DNA of 31,009 nt from a virus. This document shows positions 6,673-16,570 of this stretch, one piece after another (position 1 is the first letter of the stretch; each line of letters begins with the position of its first letter). The notes under the pieces were generated by a model. The model was given only the letters and a program-made list of their open reading frames with translations, ran no database searches and was not told where the DNA came from. The stretch lies in the IMG/VR virus record IMGVR_UViG_3300021130_000012, positions 1-31,009 of that record; one strand, given 5' to 3'. The translations under genes and the position numbers were made by a program.

Positions 6673-9360
6673 ATGGCCGCATTCGATGATATAAACAAAG
6701 CTAAAAAAGCATTAGAAGATCTTTCAAAAGAATATGAAAAACTTACTAATAAGAAAATTCCTACTTTTAATATTAAGGATGATATCAAAGAAGCCAATAA
6801 TGCTATAACAATAATGAATGATCTTTTAGATAAAACTAAAAGAGAAATGACTTATTTAGAAGATGGTTTTGGAAATATAGAAAATACATTAGTATCTATA
6901 GTTCAAGAATTAAAGAAAACCCAAACACCTACTAAAAATGCAACTTCAGCATTTATTGGAATATCTAAAGTAGTAAAAGATCTTAAATATGATCAACAAG
7001 AAATAGATATTCTTAATAAAAAACAATTAAATTCTTATAAAACCAAACTATCTAAACTTCAAGAAGAAGTAAAAATAAACGCGGAACGTTTACAAATTGA
7101 AAAAGATATGGTTGGAAAATCAGAACAAGAAATTCTAGCTAGTAAAGAACTCACTGAAGATCAAAAATCTATTTTAGTAGGGTTATCAAAAAACTTTGAT
7201 ATTTTTAATGACATAAATAATCTTTTAGATAAAAGAATAAAAGAAGAAAAAGATTATGAAAAAGCTTTAGGTATTACTGGAGCCACTGTTAAATCATTAT
7301 CTAGTGCTTTATCTAAATTAGGATTTGGTGCTTTAGGTGAAAAATTAGGTATAAACGATGCTTTAGATAAAGCAAAAGCAAAAGCAAAAGACTTAGTTAA
7401 AACACTTGGTAACCCAGAAGTTGAAGCTAAAAGAGAAGAATTAATTAATAAAATTACTAAAGAAAGAGGTTTTTTAAGTGATAAACAACTTAAAGCTGGT
7501 TTTGGAGGAATAGAACTTAAAAAATCTCAAATAGAACTTGAAAAAATAAATGCCGAGTGGGGTAATAAAACTCTTAAAACTCAAATCTCTACAAACGATA
7601 GATTAGGTATAGCCAAAGATCTAGTTAAGGATTTAGGAACAAATCTAATAGAAAATATTCTAGACCCAGAATTACTCATAGTTAAAGCATTTGAATTATT
7701 CATAGATGCTCTTAAAATATCAGACAATTCAGCAGGTAATCTAGCTAAATCATTTAATTTAAGCTATCAAGAAGCAGTTGCGTTAAATGGAAAATTAAAC
7801 GAAACTGCAAATTTATCATTAGATGCCGCTATTAATACTAAAGGACTTAATGAGAGTTTAATTGCTGTAGGAAAATCATTAGGATCTAATGCTCAATTAA
7901 ATACTAAAGATTTAATAACATTCACTAAATTAAGAGAACAAGCAGGTTACACTAATGATGAGTTAATTGATATACAAAAATTATCTTTAATAAACAATAA
8001 AACATTAGAAGATAATACAGCATCAATTTTAGGAGGAGCTAAAGCATATGCTTCTCAAAATAAATTAGTTGTAAATGAAAAAGATATTTTAAGAGAAGTT
8101 GGTAAAACAAGTGCAGCTGTTAAATTATCTCTAGGAGGAAGTGCGGATGAATTAGCTAGATCAGTAATACAAGCTAAACAATTTGGATTAACATTAGCAC
8201 AAGCTGATCATATATCTTCAAGTTTGTTAGATTTTGAATCATCAATTTCAAATGAACTTGAAGCAGAATTAATAACTGGTAAAAATCTTAATCTTGAAAA
8301 AGCAAGACAATTAGCATTAAATAATGATATAGCGGGAGCAGCAGCTGAAGTAGCAAAACAAGTAGGTACATCTGTTGATTTTGCTAAAATGAATAGAATA
8401 CAACAAGAATCTATAGCTAAAGCTGCTGGTTTAACTAGAGAAGAATTAGCTCAATCATTAATGGATAGAGAAGCATTAGCTAAATTATCTGAGGTAGAAG
8501 GTAAAACTGCTCAAGAAAGATTTAATAATTTAGTTAAACAAGTAGGTTTAGAAGAAGCTAAAAAACGTTTAGGTAATGAACAATTGGCTAATCAATTTGC
8601 TCAACAATCTATTCAAGAAAGATTTAATAATAGAGTAGATAAATTAAAAGATATATTTGTAAGTATAGCTGAACCAGTTTTAGCTATAGTAAGTCCACTT
8701 ATGGATTTAATAAATACAATATTACCAGCTATTAATGTTTTATTACAACCAATAATTAATGATTTAAAAGCAATAGGAGTAGTTATAAGAGATCTTATAT
8801 CTGAACCATTAAAAGCACTTAAAGGTATATTTTCTGGTATTATAGATATAATGAATGGAGATATTACAAATGGATTTAAAAAAATAGGAGTATCTTTATT
8901 ACGTTATGTATTAAGTCCATTTCAAGCACTACTTGATGGAATTGTTACATTAATTAATTCATTTACAACAATACTTAATAAGATTCCTGGAGTAAATATT
9001 GGAGAAATAAAAGCCCCAGACTTAACTAATTCTATAGTTGGACCTAATGTAGCAATGGCTGATGGAGGTATAGTAACATCTCCTACTCATGCTTTAGTAG
9101 GTGAAGCAGGACCTGAAGCTGTAATACCACTTAATCAATTAATGAATGAATTTAAAGAAATGAAACAAATAACATCTCCTACTCATGCTTTAGTAGGTGA
9201 AGCAGGACCTGAAGCTGTAATACCACTTAATCAATTAATGAATGAATTTAAAGAAATGAAACAAATATTAACCGCAATACTAAACAAAGAAGGTACAATA
9301 ACTTTAAATGGTACAAAAATGGGTACAGCAATGGCTGTAGGTTCATATAAGATTCAATAA
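6673..9360 (+). CDS. Tail tape measure protein
   Basis: At 895 residues this is the tail-length ruler, which is threaded through the tube during assembly and ejected with the DNA. The N-terminal 270 residues are rich in Lys, Glu and Leu with coiled-coil character. The middle is Ala/Leu/Asn-rich helix. About residues 660-730 form a strongly hydrophobic segment (VSIAEPVLAIVSPLMDLINT and following) of the kind that crosses the host membrane. The C-terminus carries two copies of ALVGEAGPEAVIPL, a motif very common at tape measure C-termini, because a 96-base segment is perfectly duplicated. Using the usual 0.15 nm per residue, the tail would be about 130 nm long. No lytic domain was recognised. 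Confidence 0.92.
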   Translation: MAAFDDINKAKKALEDLSKEYEKLTNKKIPTFNIKDDIKEANNAITIMNDLLDKTKREMTYLEDGFGNIENTLVSIVQELKKTQTPTKNATSAFIGISKVVKDLKYDQQEIDILNKKQLNSYKTKLSKLQEEVKINAERLQIEKDMVGKSEQEILASKELTEDQKSILVGLSKNFDIFNDINNLLDKRIKEEKDYEKALGITGATVKSLSSALSKLGFGALGEKLGINDALDKAKAKAKDLVKTLGNPEVEAKREELINKITKERGFLSDKQLKAGFGGIELKKSQIELEKINAEWGNKTLKTQISTNDRLGIAKDLVKDLGTNLIENILDPELLIVKAFELFIDALKISDNSAGNLAKSFNLSYQEAVALNGKLNETANLSLDAAINTKGLNESLIAVGKSLGSNAQLNTKDLITFTKLREQAGYTNDELIDIQKLSLINNKTLEDNTASILGGAKAYASQNKLVVNEKDILREVGKTSAAVKLSLGGSADELARSVIQAKQFGLTLAQADHISSSLLDFESSISNELEAELITGKNLNLEKARQLALNNDIAGAAAEVAKQVGTSVDFAKMNRIQQESIAKAAGLTREELAQSLMDREALAKLSEVEGKTAQERFNNLVKQVGLEEAKKRLGNEQLANQFAQQSIQERFNNRVDKLKDIFVSIAEPVLAIVSPLMDLINTILPAINVLLQPIINDLKAIGVVIRDLISEPLKALKGIFSGIIDIMNGDITNGFKKIGVSLLRYVLSPFQALLDGIVTLINSFTTILNKIPGVNIGEIKAPDLTNSIVGPNVAMADGGIVTSPTHALVGEAGPEAVIPLNQLMNEFKEMKQITSPTHALVGEAGPEAVIPLNQLMNEFKEMKQILTAILNKEGTITLNGTKMGTAMAVGSYKIQ
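9075..9266 (+). repeat. Perfect 96-bp tandem duplication in the tape measure gene
   Basis: Bases 9075-9170 and 9171-9266 read as identical, and the unit is 32 codons, so the frame is kept. Each unit encodes one ALVGEAGPEAVIPL motif plus a short helix. Identity at synonymous positions means the duplication is very recent or an assembly artefact. Confidence 0.9.
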
Positions 9361-9364
9361 CTTT

Positions 9365-9376
9365 TAATATTTATAA
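9365..9376 (+). promoter_or_regulatory. Intergenic TAATATTTATAA motif
   Basis: Full 12-base copy of the recurrent motif in the 28-base gap after the tape measure gene, ending 12 bases before the next ATG. If it is a promoter, that transcript would have a very short leader. Confidence 0.4.
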
Positions 9377-9388
9377 ACAAAAAACAAC

Positions 9389-9658
9389 ATGGGACTATTA
9401 AATTTATTAACATCACACGCTTCAAATTTAGGATTTAGCGGAGCAACTCCAACAATAAATCCAGGCGCAACTCAACAATCTAAATTACATGCTGATGGAA
9501 ATCAACCATCATATTCTTTAAATGGTGCTAATTTCCCAACAGTAAACGCAGCATATAATGAATATATTGATGATGCGCCTAATGCTTTACCTCAACCATC
9601 TCAATTAGATTTAAACGGAGCAACACCATCTCAATATATTAATCATCTACCTCATTAA
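9389..9658 (+). CDS. Hypothetical small tail/baseplate-region protein
   Basis: This 89-residue protein has no recognised family. It is rich in Asn, Pro, Ala and Gln, with a short N-terminal helix and a mostly extended, turn-rich remainder ending in HLPH. It has no signal peptide or membrane span. Its stop overlaps the next start by one base (TAATG at 9656-9660), so the two are translationally coupled, and it is probably a partner of the 623-residue baseplate candidate that follows. Confidence 0.55.
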   Translation: MGLLNLLTSHASNLGFSGATPTINPGATQQSKLHADGNQPSYSLNGANFPTVNAAYNEYIDDAPNALPQPSQLDLNGATPSQYINHLPH

Positions 9659-11529
9659 TGGCTTTAATTAACCTACAAACTAATTTACGTAATTTAAAAT
9701 ACGGAAATGATAGGATTTATGGAGGTAGTAGTGGACAACCATATATTACTACACCAATTCCTAATGGGACATCTGATGTAGGAAATGCCAATTATGATTT
9801 TATATTAAAAGGCGGAATAAACGCTATAACCGATTCAGCTACAGATGTTTTACGTTTAAGTAAAATGTTTACTGATTTAAAAACCCCAAATGGGTTATTT
9901 TTTACAACTAAACAAAATTTACTTTCACGTACAGCAGTTCAAACTCAAACATCTGATATATTAAATGGAGGAATTTATACTCCATTATCAACATTAGCTG
10001 AAGCTGGTATTGTAGCGTTTGGTAGTCATTTACTTAAACAAGGTAGAAACCCATTTGATGATACTGGTGCTTATGCTACTAATAACTTTAATTTATATGG
10101 TCCTTATATAATCAACCAAAAAACTACACAACCATCTGGTGAAGATAGATTAGTTAATCTTTATAATACTTTAATAGTTTCATCAAGCAATGACATTAAT
10201 ATATTATCATATGATGGTGGTCCTGGTTCAGATTTAGGTATAGGAAGTACTAATATTAGATTTGCTGACCAAAGAACAGGTATTAATAATGTTAATGGTA
10301 AAGAAATTATAAATGGAACTTACCAAACTACTAGAATGGTTCGTGTATTAAAAAACTGGATTCCATATAATGGTGCTACAAATGCCTATAATTTATTTAA
10401 TAAAAATAATGATGAAGTAAGTAATTTAAATTCAACAATATATTCAGGAACATATTCTTATGAACCAGGAATATCATATAATGTTTATAAAACAGGTTCA
10501 TTAGAAACTGATACTACAGTAGCATTTACAAACGATTCTCTTACTTACACTCAAAATCAATTAAATGCTCTTGAAGGTGGTGATTTAAATAAAGATATAA
10601 GAGGTTCTCTATCAAGTCCTGGCGCTCCAAAAACTCAAGATTTTAGAGCAATTTTAAGACAAGGATTAATAAGTTCTTCTATTATGTCTAATGCCCCATT
10701 GTATAATGTAGCTGAAAATAAAACTATTGAAGGTAGAGTAAATATGGGTGACCCGGGTAATAGTACAAACAAAAATTTAATATCTTACACCAATGGTGGT
10801 ATATTAAATAGTAATAAAATAGCCCAACCCGTAGATAAAATAACTGCTTTAGCATTGTATTCAAGTACAGCTGTAGATACAAGTGATATAGGTAAAAAAA
10901 TTACAAATGATCTTGTAAAATTTAGAATAGCATCTATACATAACAATAATCCTTCTCAAAAAACATTTATGCATTTTAGAGCAGCATTAAATAACTTTTC
11001 AGACTCATATAACGCAACTTGGAATTCAGCAACATATTTAGGTAGAGGTGAAAATTTTTATACATATAGTAATTTTACACGAACAATATCTTTAAGTTGG
11101 ACTATAGCAGCCCAATCAAAACAAGAACTTATACCAATATATAAAAAATTAAATTACTTAGCTTCAAACATAGCTCCAGATTATACAAATCTTGGTTATA
11201 TGACTGGTAATTTAGTACAACTTACTGTAGGTGGATATTTATATGAACAAGTTGGTATTATAACAGGTTTAGTTTACGATATACAAGAAGACACACCTTG
11301 GGAAATAGGAATAAATGATGATGCTACTAATTATGATTCAAGTGTAAAAGAATTACCTCATGTTATTAGAGTATCTAGTTTTACATTTATACCAATACAA
11401 AACTTTATACCAGCTAAACAATCAGTAAATGGTAATACAGCAGCATCTATTATAGATAATAATGAGTATGGTCCTGAACGTTTTATAGCGTTAAATAATG
11501 GAACTATTTATAATAATTATGATTCATAA
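9658..11529 (+). CDS. Large tail/baseplate structural protein candidate
   Basis: This 623-residue protein has no signal peptide. The N-terminal 140 residues include a helical segment (ITDSATDVLRLSKMFTDL). The middle is long and Asn/Ser/Tyr-rich. The C-terminal 140 residues look like a folded, tube-like beta domain: a strand TRTISLSWTIAAQSK, a helix QELIPIYKKLNYLAS, then GNLVQLTVGGYLYEQVGIIT and a final VIRVSSFTFIPI. That strand-helix-strand pattern is common in tail-tube and baseplate-cap proteins. T4 has gp48 and gp54 after its tape measure, so a tube-initiator or cap role is plausible. The assignment is by position and fold impression only. Confidence 0.6.
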   Translation: MALINLQTNLRNLKYGNDRIYGGSSGQPYITTPIPNGTSDVGNANYDFILKGGINAITDSATDVLRLSKMFTDLKTPNGLFFTTKQNLLSRTAVQTQTSDILNGGIYTPLSTLAEAGIVAFGSHLLKQGRNPFDDTGAYATNNFNLYGPYIINQKTTQPSGEDRLVNLYNTLIVSSSNDINILSYDGGPGSDLGIGSTNIRFADQRTGINNVNGKEIINGTYQTTRMVRVLKNWIPYNGATNAYNLFNKNNDEVSNLNSTIYSGTYSYEPGISYNVYKTGSLETDTTVAFTNDSLTYTQNQLNALEGGDLNKDIRGSLSSPGAPKTQDFRAILRQGLISSSIMSNAPLYNVAENKTIEGRVNMGDPGNSTNKNLISYTNGGILNSNKIAQPVDKITALALYSSTAVDTSDIGKKITNDLVKFRIASIHNNNPSQKTFMHFRAALNNFSDSYNATWNSATYLGRGENFYTYSNFTRTISLSWTIAAQSKQELIPIYKKLNYLASNIAPDYTNLGYMTGNLVQLTVGGYLYEQVGIITGLVYDIQEDTPWEIGINDDATNYDSSVKELPHVIRVSSFTFIPIQNFIPAKQSVNGNTAASIIDNNEYGPERFIALNNGTIYNNYDS

Positions 11530-11553
11530 TAAAATATTTTAATATAATTAATA

Positions 11554-11877
11554 ATGAACAGATACCAAAATATACCTAAAACTGTAATAAACAAACGCCC
11601 ACTTTATAGAACTTCACGTTACCCTGAAGTTCCTTTAAGTTCGGATGATATTTACGTTTATACAACACAAGGTGATAGATTTGATATTTTAGCAAATCAA
11701 TATTATGGTGACAGTTCATTATGGTGGATAATATCTATAGCTAATACAGGAACCGCAGGTACATCTAGTCCTTCAGACTTACCACAAAATTCTCTAGTAA
11801 TACCTGAAGGAATACAAATTAGAATACCAGCATATCCACAATCAACCATAAATGATTTTAACTCAATAAACCAATAA
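11554..11877 (+). CDS. Baseplate wedge protein with LysM-like domain (T4 gp53-like)
   Basis: This is a 107-residue protein. From about residue 35 it shows a LysM-like arrangement: YTTQGDRFDILANQYYGDSSLWWIISIAN, then a loop, then LVIPEGIQIRIP. The first segment has the strand-helix start with the YYG and WW residues typical of gp53/LysM tail proteins, and the last is the closing strand. Proteins of this type sit in the baseplate wedge or at the tube-baseplate joint and bind other tail proteins, not necessarily peptidoglycan. Neighbouring large baseplate-type genes agree. A tail protein X-like role is the alternative. Confidence 0.75.
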   Translation: MNRYQNIPKTVINKRPLYRTSRYPEVPLSSDDIYVYTTQGDRFDILANQYYGDSSLWWIISIANTGTAGTSSPSDLPQNSLVIPEGIQIRIPAYPQSTINDFNSINQ

Positions 11878-11881
11878 AGTT

Positions 11882-14638
11882 ATGAATATAGTAGGAGAAA
11901 GTTTTCCTCAACCTATAGTAGACCAAATAAATACTCGTCAAAAGAAAAAAGGAACACCCAACAGGGACCCTGAACTTCTTACTTGGATGAATTCAAATAC
12001 AGGGTGGGTTAGATTAATATCTTCAGTAGATGTTGATCCTACACGTTATGCTTTTAAAAATGCTCCTTTACAAAATGCTCAATTAATAAATTCTGATTTA
12101 GCTAGACAATATATTCTATTTGGAGGTGTTTCAGATGGGATAGGTAAAGCAGGATTACGTTCTGGAATAGCTACTGATAAGTCAATACATAATAATAATG
12201 CTTATGGTTTAGGTGGATCTGAAGAATTTGGTTTAGTTCCTATGCCTGGTATTACTTCATTTAATATTAAAACAGAAAATAAAGGTTCACTTAAAACAGC
12301 CACTATTGGGATCAAAGCTTATAATAGAACACAATTCGATATTATAAATACATTATATTTAAGTTTAGGTTATTCCGTTTTAATAGAATGGGGTAATACA
12401 ATGTATTATGATAATGATATAAATAAACCATTAGAAACAAATAATCCATATAATTTAGTTGAAGAATTTTTAGGTTTAAATAAACTTAAAGGAGTATATA
12501 AATGGGATGCTATACTTCCTAAAATTCAAGAATATCGTTTAAAGTCATGTGGTAACTATGATGCTGCTTTAGGTAAAGTAGTTAACTTTTCTTGGACATT
12601 AGATCGAGATTTAAGTTATAATATTACACTTACTGTTAGGACAATAGGAGATATAATTGAATCTCTTAAAGTAAATATACTAACTGGAAATATAAAATTA
12701 CAAATTACTCCTCCAAAATCAACTAGCACTACTCCTACAGAACAAAACCCTGTAGCTAACTTTGCTAATTCAAGCGATATTGGAACCATGATGTATAATA
12801 TTCAACTTGATTTAGATAAAAAATCAGATTCAAATACTCCTACAGGTGTTAGTGTTTTAAAATTTACCAAAATAACACAAGCAATAAAACAAACATATGA
12901 TGAAACTAAAAATGGAAACCAATATTATATTAGGTTAGGTTGGTTTTTAGAAATATTGCAAAATAGTATCATACCTGATGTTAAAAACGGAAATGTTAAT
13001 ACAAAATATATAACATTTGATACTGACATAGAATCAAATTTAATATCATTATATAGTAGACAACTAAGCGCTGACCCATCAGTATGTTTATTTAATACTA
13101 AATATACATTAAATAATGGAGAACAAGTAGAAATTTTAAATTATGGTGAACAGTTTAAATTTTATGATCCTGATATAAAATGTTATTATGGGAAATTTAT
13201 GAATGTATATTTTAATATGAATTACATTGTAAGTTCTTTAACAAAATTAATAGACAATGAAGGTAAAATAATATTAATAGATTTTTTAAAACAACTTAGC
13301 TCTGATTTTTGTAAAGTTACAGGAAACTATAATAAAATTGAACCAACAATAAATGAAGAAATAAATAAAATAGTTTTTGTAGATGATGTGCCTATACCAG
13401 GATATGAGACATTATTAAAAAAAATAAATCCAACAGGATCATTTAATGATGCTTTTTTTGTATTATATGGATTTAATAAAGCAACTAATAATAATTTAGC
13501 AGGTATTGTTAGGGATTTAAGTTTAACTACTACTATTACACCACAATTAGCAAGTTTAATTACTATTGGTGCTCAAGCTAATGGTTATATAACAGGTCAA
13601 GATTCAACATCATTATCCACAATAAATCGTGGTTTAACAGATAGAGTTAAACAAGAAATAATAGACCCTATCTCATCATCTGATTTTGATATCAATAAAA
13701 TTTTAGGGCTTAGTGGGACTGGATTAACTATTAATGCGACTACTCCACCACCATCTTTAGAAACTAAATATGTTAACCAAATTGGAATATTTAATACTTT
13801 TATAACTACATTAGGATCAATTAATGGTTCAAAACCAAAATGGGACCAAAATGCTATTGATAATTTTAAAAACATAAATACTCAATTTGCAGAATATGAC
13901 CAATATGCTCAAACAAGAAATGCTCAATTAAATAATCCATCTGGATATATAGGTTCTCCTACTATAGGATTTTTACCATTTGGTTTAACATTAACTATAG
14001 ATGGCCTTTCAGGAATGAAAGTATACCAAAAATATACTATGGATACTCATTTTTTACCTTCAAATTATCCTGAATCATTAGAATTCTTAATCAACGGTAT
14101 AACACATGAGATTAAAGATAATCAATGGATTACAACTATTGAATCATTCGCTGTTCCTAAAAATCCATTTGGAACACAAGATACTCCTATAACATCAGAT
14201 GGCAGAGTACAAGGTGTTTCTCCAATAGTAAGAGGAAATAATTATCCAGCAGCAAATTCAAAACAATATAGTAATATTAAATTTCAAAATATAGGACAAG
14301 GTAACCCATCTGATGATAAAATAAACCCAACTATTCTATCAGATATAAACAAAGCAGCTAAAAATACAGGAATAGTAGTATCTGTTACAACAGCAGTTAG
14401 TGGACATCATGATAATCCTCCAAGTCGACATTCTTCAGGTAATGCTGTAGATATAGCTTTAATAGACGGAATACCAGTAAGTCCAAATGCTTCTAATAGA
14501 GCAAAAATAGATACTTTTGTAAATGCACTTCAAAGCATAGGGTATTCTAAAAACTTAGAAAATGGAACTTTAAAATCTGTATTAACATTTGGTTTTCCAA
14601 ATCATAATAATCATATTCACGTATCAAGTCAAGTATAA
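11882..14638 (+). CDS. Baseplate hub-like protein with C-terminal M15 peptidase domain
   Basis: This is a 918-residue protein with no signal peptide. About residues 125-260 contain a beta-rich hub-like segment (GITSFNIKTENKGSLKTATI, then SLGYSVLIEWGNTMYY). The C-terminal 100 residues are a zinc D,D-/L,D-peptidase of the M15 type: SRHSSGNAVD at 848-857 fits the SxHxxGxAxD motif, with H850 and D857 as zinc ligands, and HIH at 911-913 gives the third ligand. The protein would thus be a tail-borne peptidoglycan-cutting device, comparable in role to the T4 gp27/gp5 hub but with a peptidase instead of a lysozyme. It starts 4 bases after the LysM protein stop. The peptidase domain is well supported; the hub role is inferred. 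Confidence 0.8.
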   Translation: MNIVGESFPQPIVDQINTRQKKKGTPNRDPELLTWMNSNTGWVRLISSVDVDPTRYAFKNAPLQNAQLINSDLARQYILFGGVSDGIGKAGLRSGIATDKSIHNNNAYGLGGSEEFGLVPMPGITSFNIKTENKGSLKTATIGIKAYNRTQFDIINTLYLSLGYSVLIEWGNTMYYDNDINKPLETNNPYNLVEEFLGLNKLKGVYKWDAILPKIQEYRLKSCGNYDAALGKVVNFSWTLDRDLSYNITLTVRTIGDIIESLKVNILTGNIKLQITPPKSTSTTPTEQNPVANFANSSDIGTMMYNIQLDLDKKSDSNTPTGVSVLKFTKITQAIKQTYDETKNGNQYYIRLGWFLEILQNSIIPDVKNGNVNTKYITFDTDIESNLISLYSRQLSADPSVCLFNTKYTLNNGEQVEILNYGEQFKFYDPDIKCYYGKFMNVYFNMNYIVSSLTKLIDNEGKIILIDFLKQLSSDFCKVTGNYNKIEPTINEEINKIVFVDDVPIPGYETLLKKINPTGSFNDAFFVLYGFNKATNNNLAGIVRDLSLTTTITPQLASLITIGAQANGYITGQDSTSLSTINRGLTDRVKQEIIDPISSSDFDINKILGLSGTGLTINATTPPPSLETKYVNQIGIFNTFITTLGSINGSKPKWDQNAIDNFKNINTQFAEYDQYAQTRNAQLNNPSGYIGSPTIGFLPFGLTLTIDGLSGMKVYQKYTMDTHFLPSNYPESLEFLINGITHEIKDNQWITTIESFAVPKNPFGTQDTPITSDGRVQGVSPIVRGNNYPAANSKQYSNIKFQNIGQGNPSDDKINPTILSDINKAAKNTGIVVSVTTAVSGHHDNPPSRHSSGNAVDIALIDGIPVSPNASNRAKIDTFVNALQSIGYSKNLENGTLKSVLTFGFPNHNNHIHVSSQV

Positions 14639-14640
14639 AA

Positions 14641-15243
14641 ATGTATTACCCATTATCTCAAATAAAAACCAATTTATATACTAATGGTGGAGAATATACT
14701 TATATCTCATCTGGTGAATCATATACTGGATATTATTGGAAAGCATCAGATGGAAAAATATTTTCAGGTAAAACTCCACAAGACACACCTGTAGAAGAAT
14801 TAACACCTATAACTACTCAAAATTTTAATACATCTTCCAGTAATATATTCTTAAGTATAAATCAAGAAGATACAAATAATACAACATATCTTAATATAAA
14901 AAATATATCTGTTAATAATACTATTTATATTCCTCCATATTCATTAACATTACCTACATCTCAAGATTATCAAATCGGAGAATTTACAAGATATTTTTGT
15001 AAAAAATCAAACGAAGTAGTTTATATTGAAATTAGTCAAGATACATACAATTTATTACTTAATAAAGACCAACGTATATTATGGCAATTATATACTCCAT
15101 TTAATATCCCATGGCAAATTACTGGAGATAAACAAATTGTAACTCAAACTAATCAAAATATAGTTGAATTAACAATATTTAAAAACAAATATTATCGTTT
15201 TAACGATTATCTTAAAAACGACTATTTAAAGTATTTTAAATAA
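14641..15243 (+). CDS. Hypothetical tail-module protein
   Basis: This 200-residue protein begins 2 bases after the hub-like gene, so it belongs to the same transcript. No family was recognised. It is rich in Tyr, Thr, Asn and Ile with alternating beta patterns. The N-terminus (NGGEYTYISSGESYTGYYW, then ASDGKIFSGKTPQD) looks like a small beta domain with a Gly/Tyr-rich sheet. It has no signal peptide or membrane span. A baseplate or virion surface component is likely from context. It is the last gene of the tail module before replication genes. Confidence 0.55.
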   Translation: MYYPLSQIKTNLYTNGGEYTYISSGESYTGYYWKASDGKIFSGKTPQDTPVEELTPITTQNFNTSSSNIFLSINQEDTNNTTYLNIKNISVNNTIYIPPYSLTLPTSQDYQIGEFTRYFCKKSNEVVYIEISQDTYNLLLNKDQRILWQLYTPFNIPWQITGDKQIVTQTNQNIVELTIFKNKYYRFNDYLKNDYLKYFK

Positions 15244-15277
15244 AACTTGGTTATTTAAGCCTTTTTTATTATCTTTA

Positions 15278-16570
15278 TTGAAAATAAAAGTTTTGTTTTA
15301 TCTAGTAGAAAATACAGATCAATTACGTTCATTCTATAATAAAGGCTATAAAAAAGCATTTGTTGAAGTAATACCATATAGTGATTTAGTACATCCCATT
15401 CTAAATCAAGTTTCATTACTGTATATAAAACCTATAACAGGCGATGATGAAAAAGGATATATATTAAGTGTTGATCATAATGAAACATTACCTGTAAATA
15501 TAAAACATATAAATCAAATACTTAAACAATTTGATGAAATATATGTTAGGGATAAAAAAACATTTTTATATTATTTCCAAATTAAACAAACAATAGATAT
15601 ATGCCTTTCATCACCCCCATATACACATCCTACAACATCAGTTCATGAATATTTTTATAATATATACCCTTCACGTTTAGATATAAATCGAATTATACCT
15701 ATAGTTAAACATTATGAAAGATGTGAAAATATGTATAAACAGGTAAAAAATTATATTAGACCTTACGATAATAAACATTTCGATAAACTAATATATTCAA
15801 TGTTTTATATTGAAAAAAATGGTATAAAAATAGATAAAGATTTATTTAAACAATATTTAAAACCAAACAATGAGTTATTTAATATTAAAGATAGTAAAAT
15901 ATATACCCACTATAATTTACACACAATCACAGGTAGACCTTCTAACGCTTTTAATAATATCAATTTTGCCGCGTTAAATAAAGATAATGGATGCAGAATG
16001 GTTTTCATACCTGAAAATGATAAATTTGCCGAAATAGACATCTCAGCATATCATCCAACATTAGCAGCACAATTAATAGGATATAAATTTAATGGTCCAA
16101 TATATGAGACATTCGCTCAATATGCTCAAATAGACGTTAAAATAGCCAAAGAATTAATGTTTAAACAATTATACGGCGGAGTATATGATTCTTATAAAGA
16201 CTGGGAATTTTTCGCCAAGATAATCGAGTATACTAATAATATATGGTTACAGTTTGAAAAACAAGGTTATGTTCAAGTACCTAATTCAAGTAAAATATTT
16301 TACAAAAATGAGTTGGAAAATATGAACCCGCAAAAACTATTTAATTATATACTTCAAAACTTAGAAACATCAAATAATTCTCGTATTATATGGGATATTA
16401 TAAAAATATTAAAAGATAAAAATACAAAAATAGTATTATACACTTATGATGCTTTATTATTTGATTGGGACAAAGATGAACAAGACGTAATGGATGCTAT
16501 AGATGATATATTTAAAAAATACAATCTAAAAATTAAATACAATTATGGAACAAACTACGATTTTGCATAA
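15278..16570 (+). CDS. Short, divergent family A (PolI-like) DNA polymerase
   Basis: At 430 residues this is the probable replicative polymerase. Family A landmarks are in order: TGRPSN at 218-223; motif A DISAYHPTLAAQL from D254; motif B with K291, F295 and YGG at 299-301; motif C YDALLFD with D391. D254 and D391 are the expected metal-binding residues. Unusual points: the usual motif A Glu (DYSQIE) is replaced by His259, and motif C reads YDA, not HDE. The N-terminal 210 residues lack recognisable 3'-5' exonuclease acidic motifs and there is no 5' nuclease domain; a separate 5' nuclease gene lies at 19149. The TTG start is chosen because no in-frame ATG occurs before residue 152. Family A is well supported; proofreading ability is doubtful. 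Confidence 0.85.
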   Translation: MKIKVLFYLVENTDQLRSFYNKGYKKAFVEVIPYSDLVHPILNQVSLLYIKPITGDDEKGYILSVDHNETLPVNIKHINQILKQFDEIYVRDKKTFLYYFQIKQTIDICLSSPPYTHPTTSVHEYFYNIYPSRLDINRIIPIVKHYERCENMYKQVKNYIRPYDNKHFDKLIYSMFYIEKNGIKIDKDLFKQYLKPNNELFNIKDSKIYTHYNLHTITGRPSNAFNNINFAALNKDNGCRMVFIPENDKFAEIDISAYHPTLAAQLIGYKFNGPIYETFAQYAQIDVKIAKELMFKQLYGGVYDSYKDWEFFAKIIEYTNNIWLQFEKQGYVQVPNSSKIFYKNELENMNPQKLFNYILQNLETSNNSRIIWDIIKILKDKNTKIVLYTYDALLFDWDKDEQDVMDAIDDIFKKYNLKIKYNYGTNYDFA

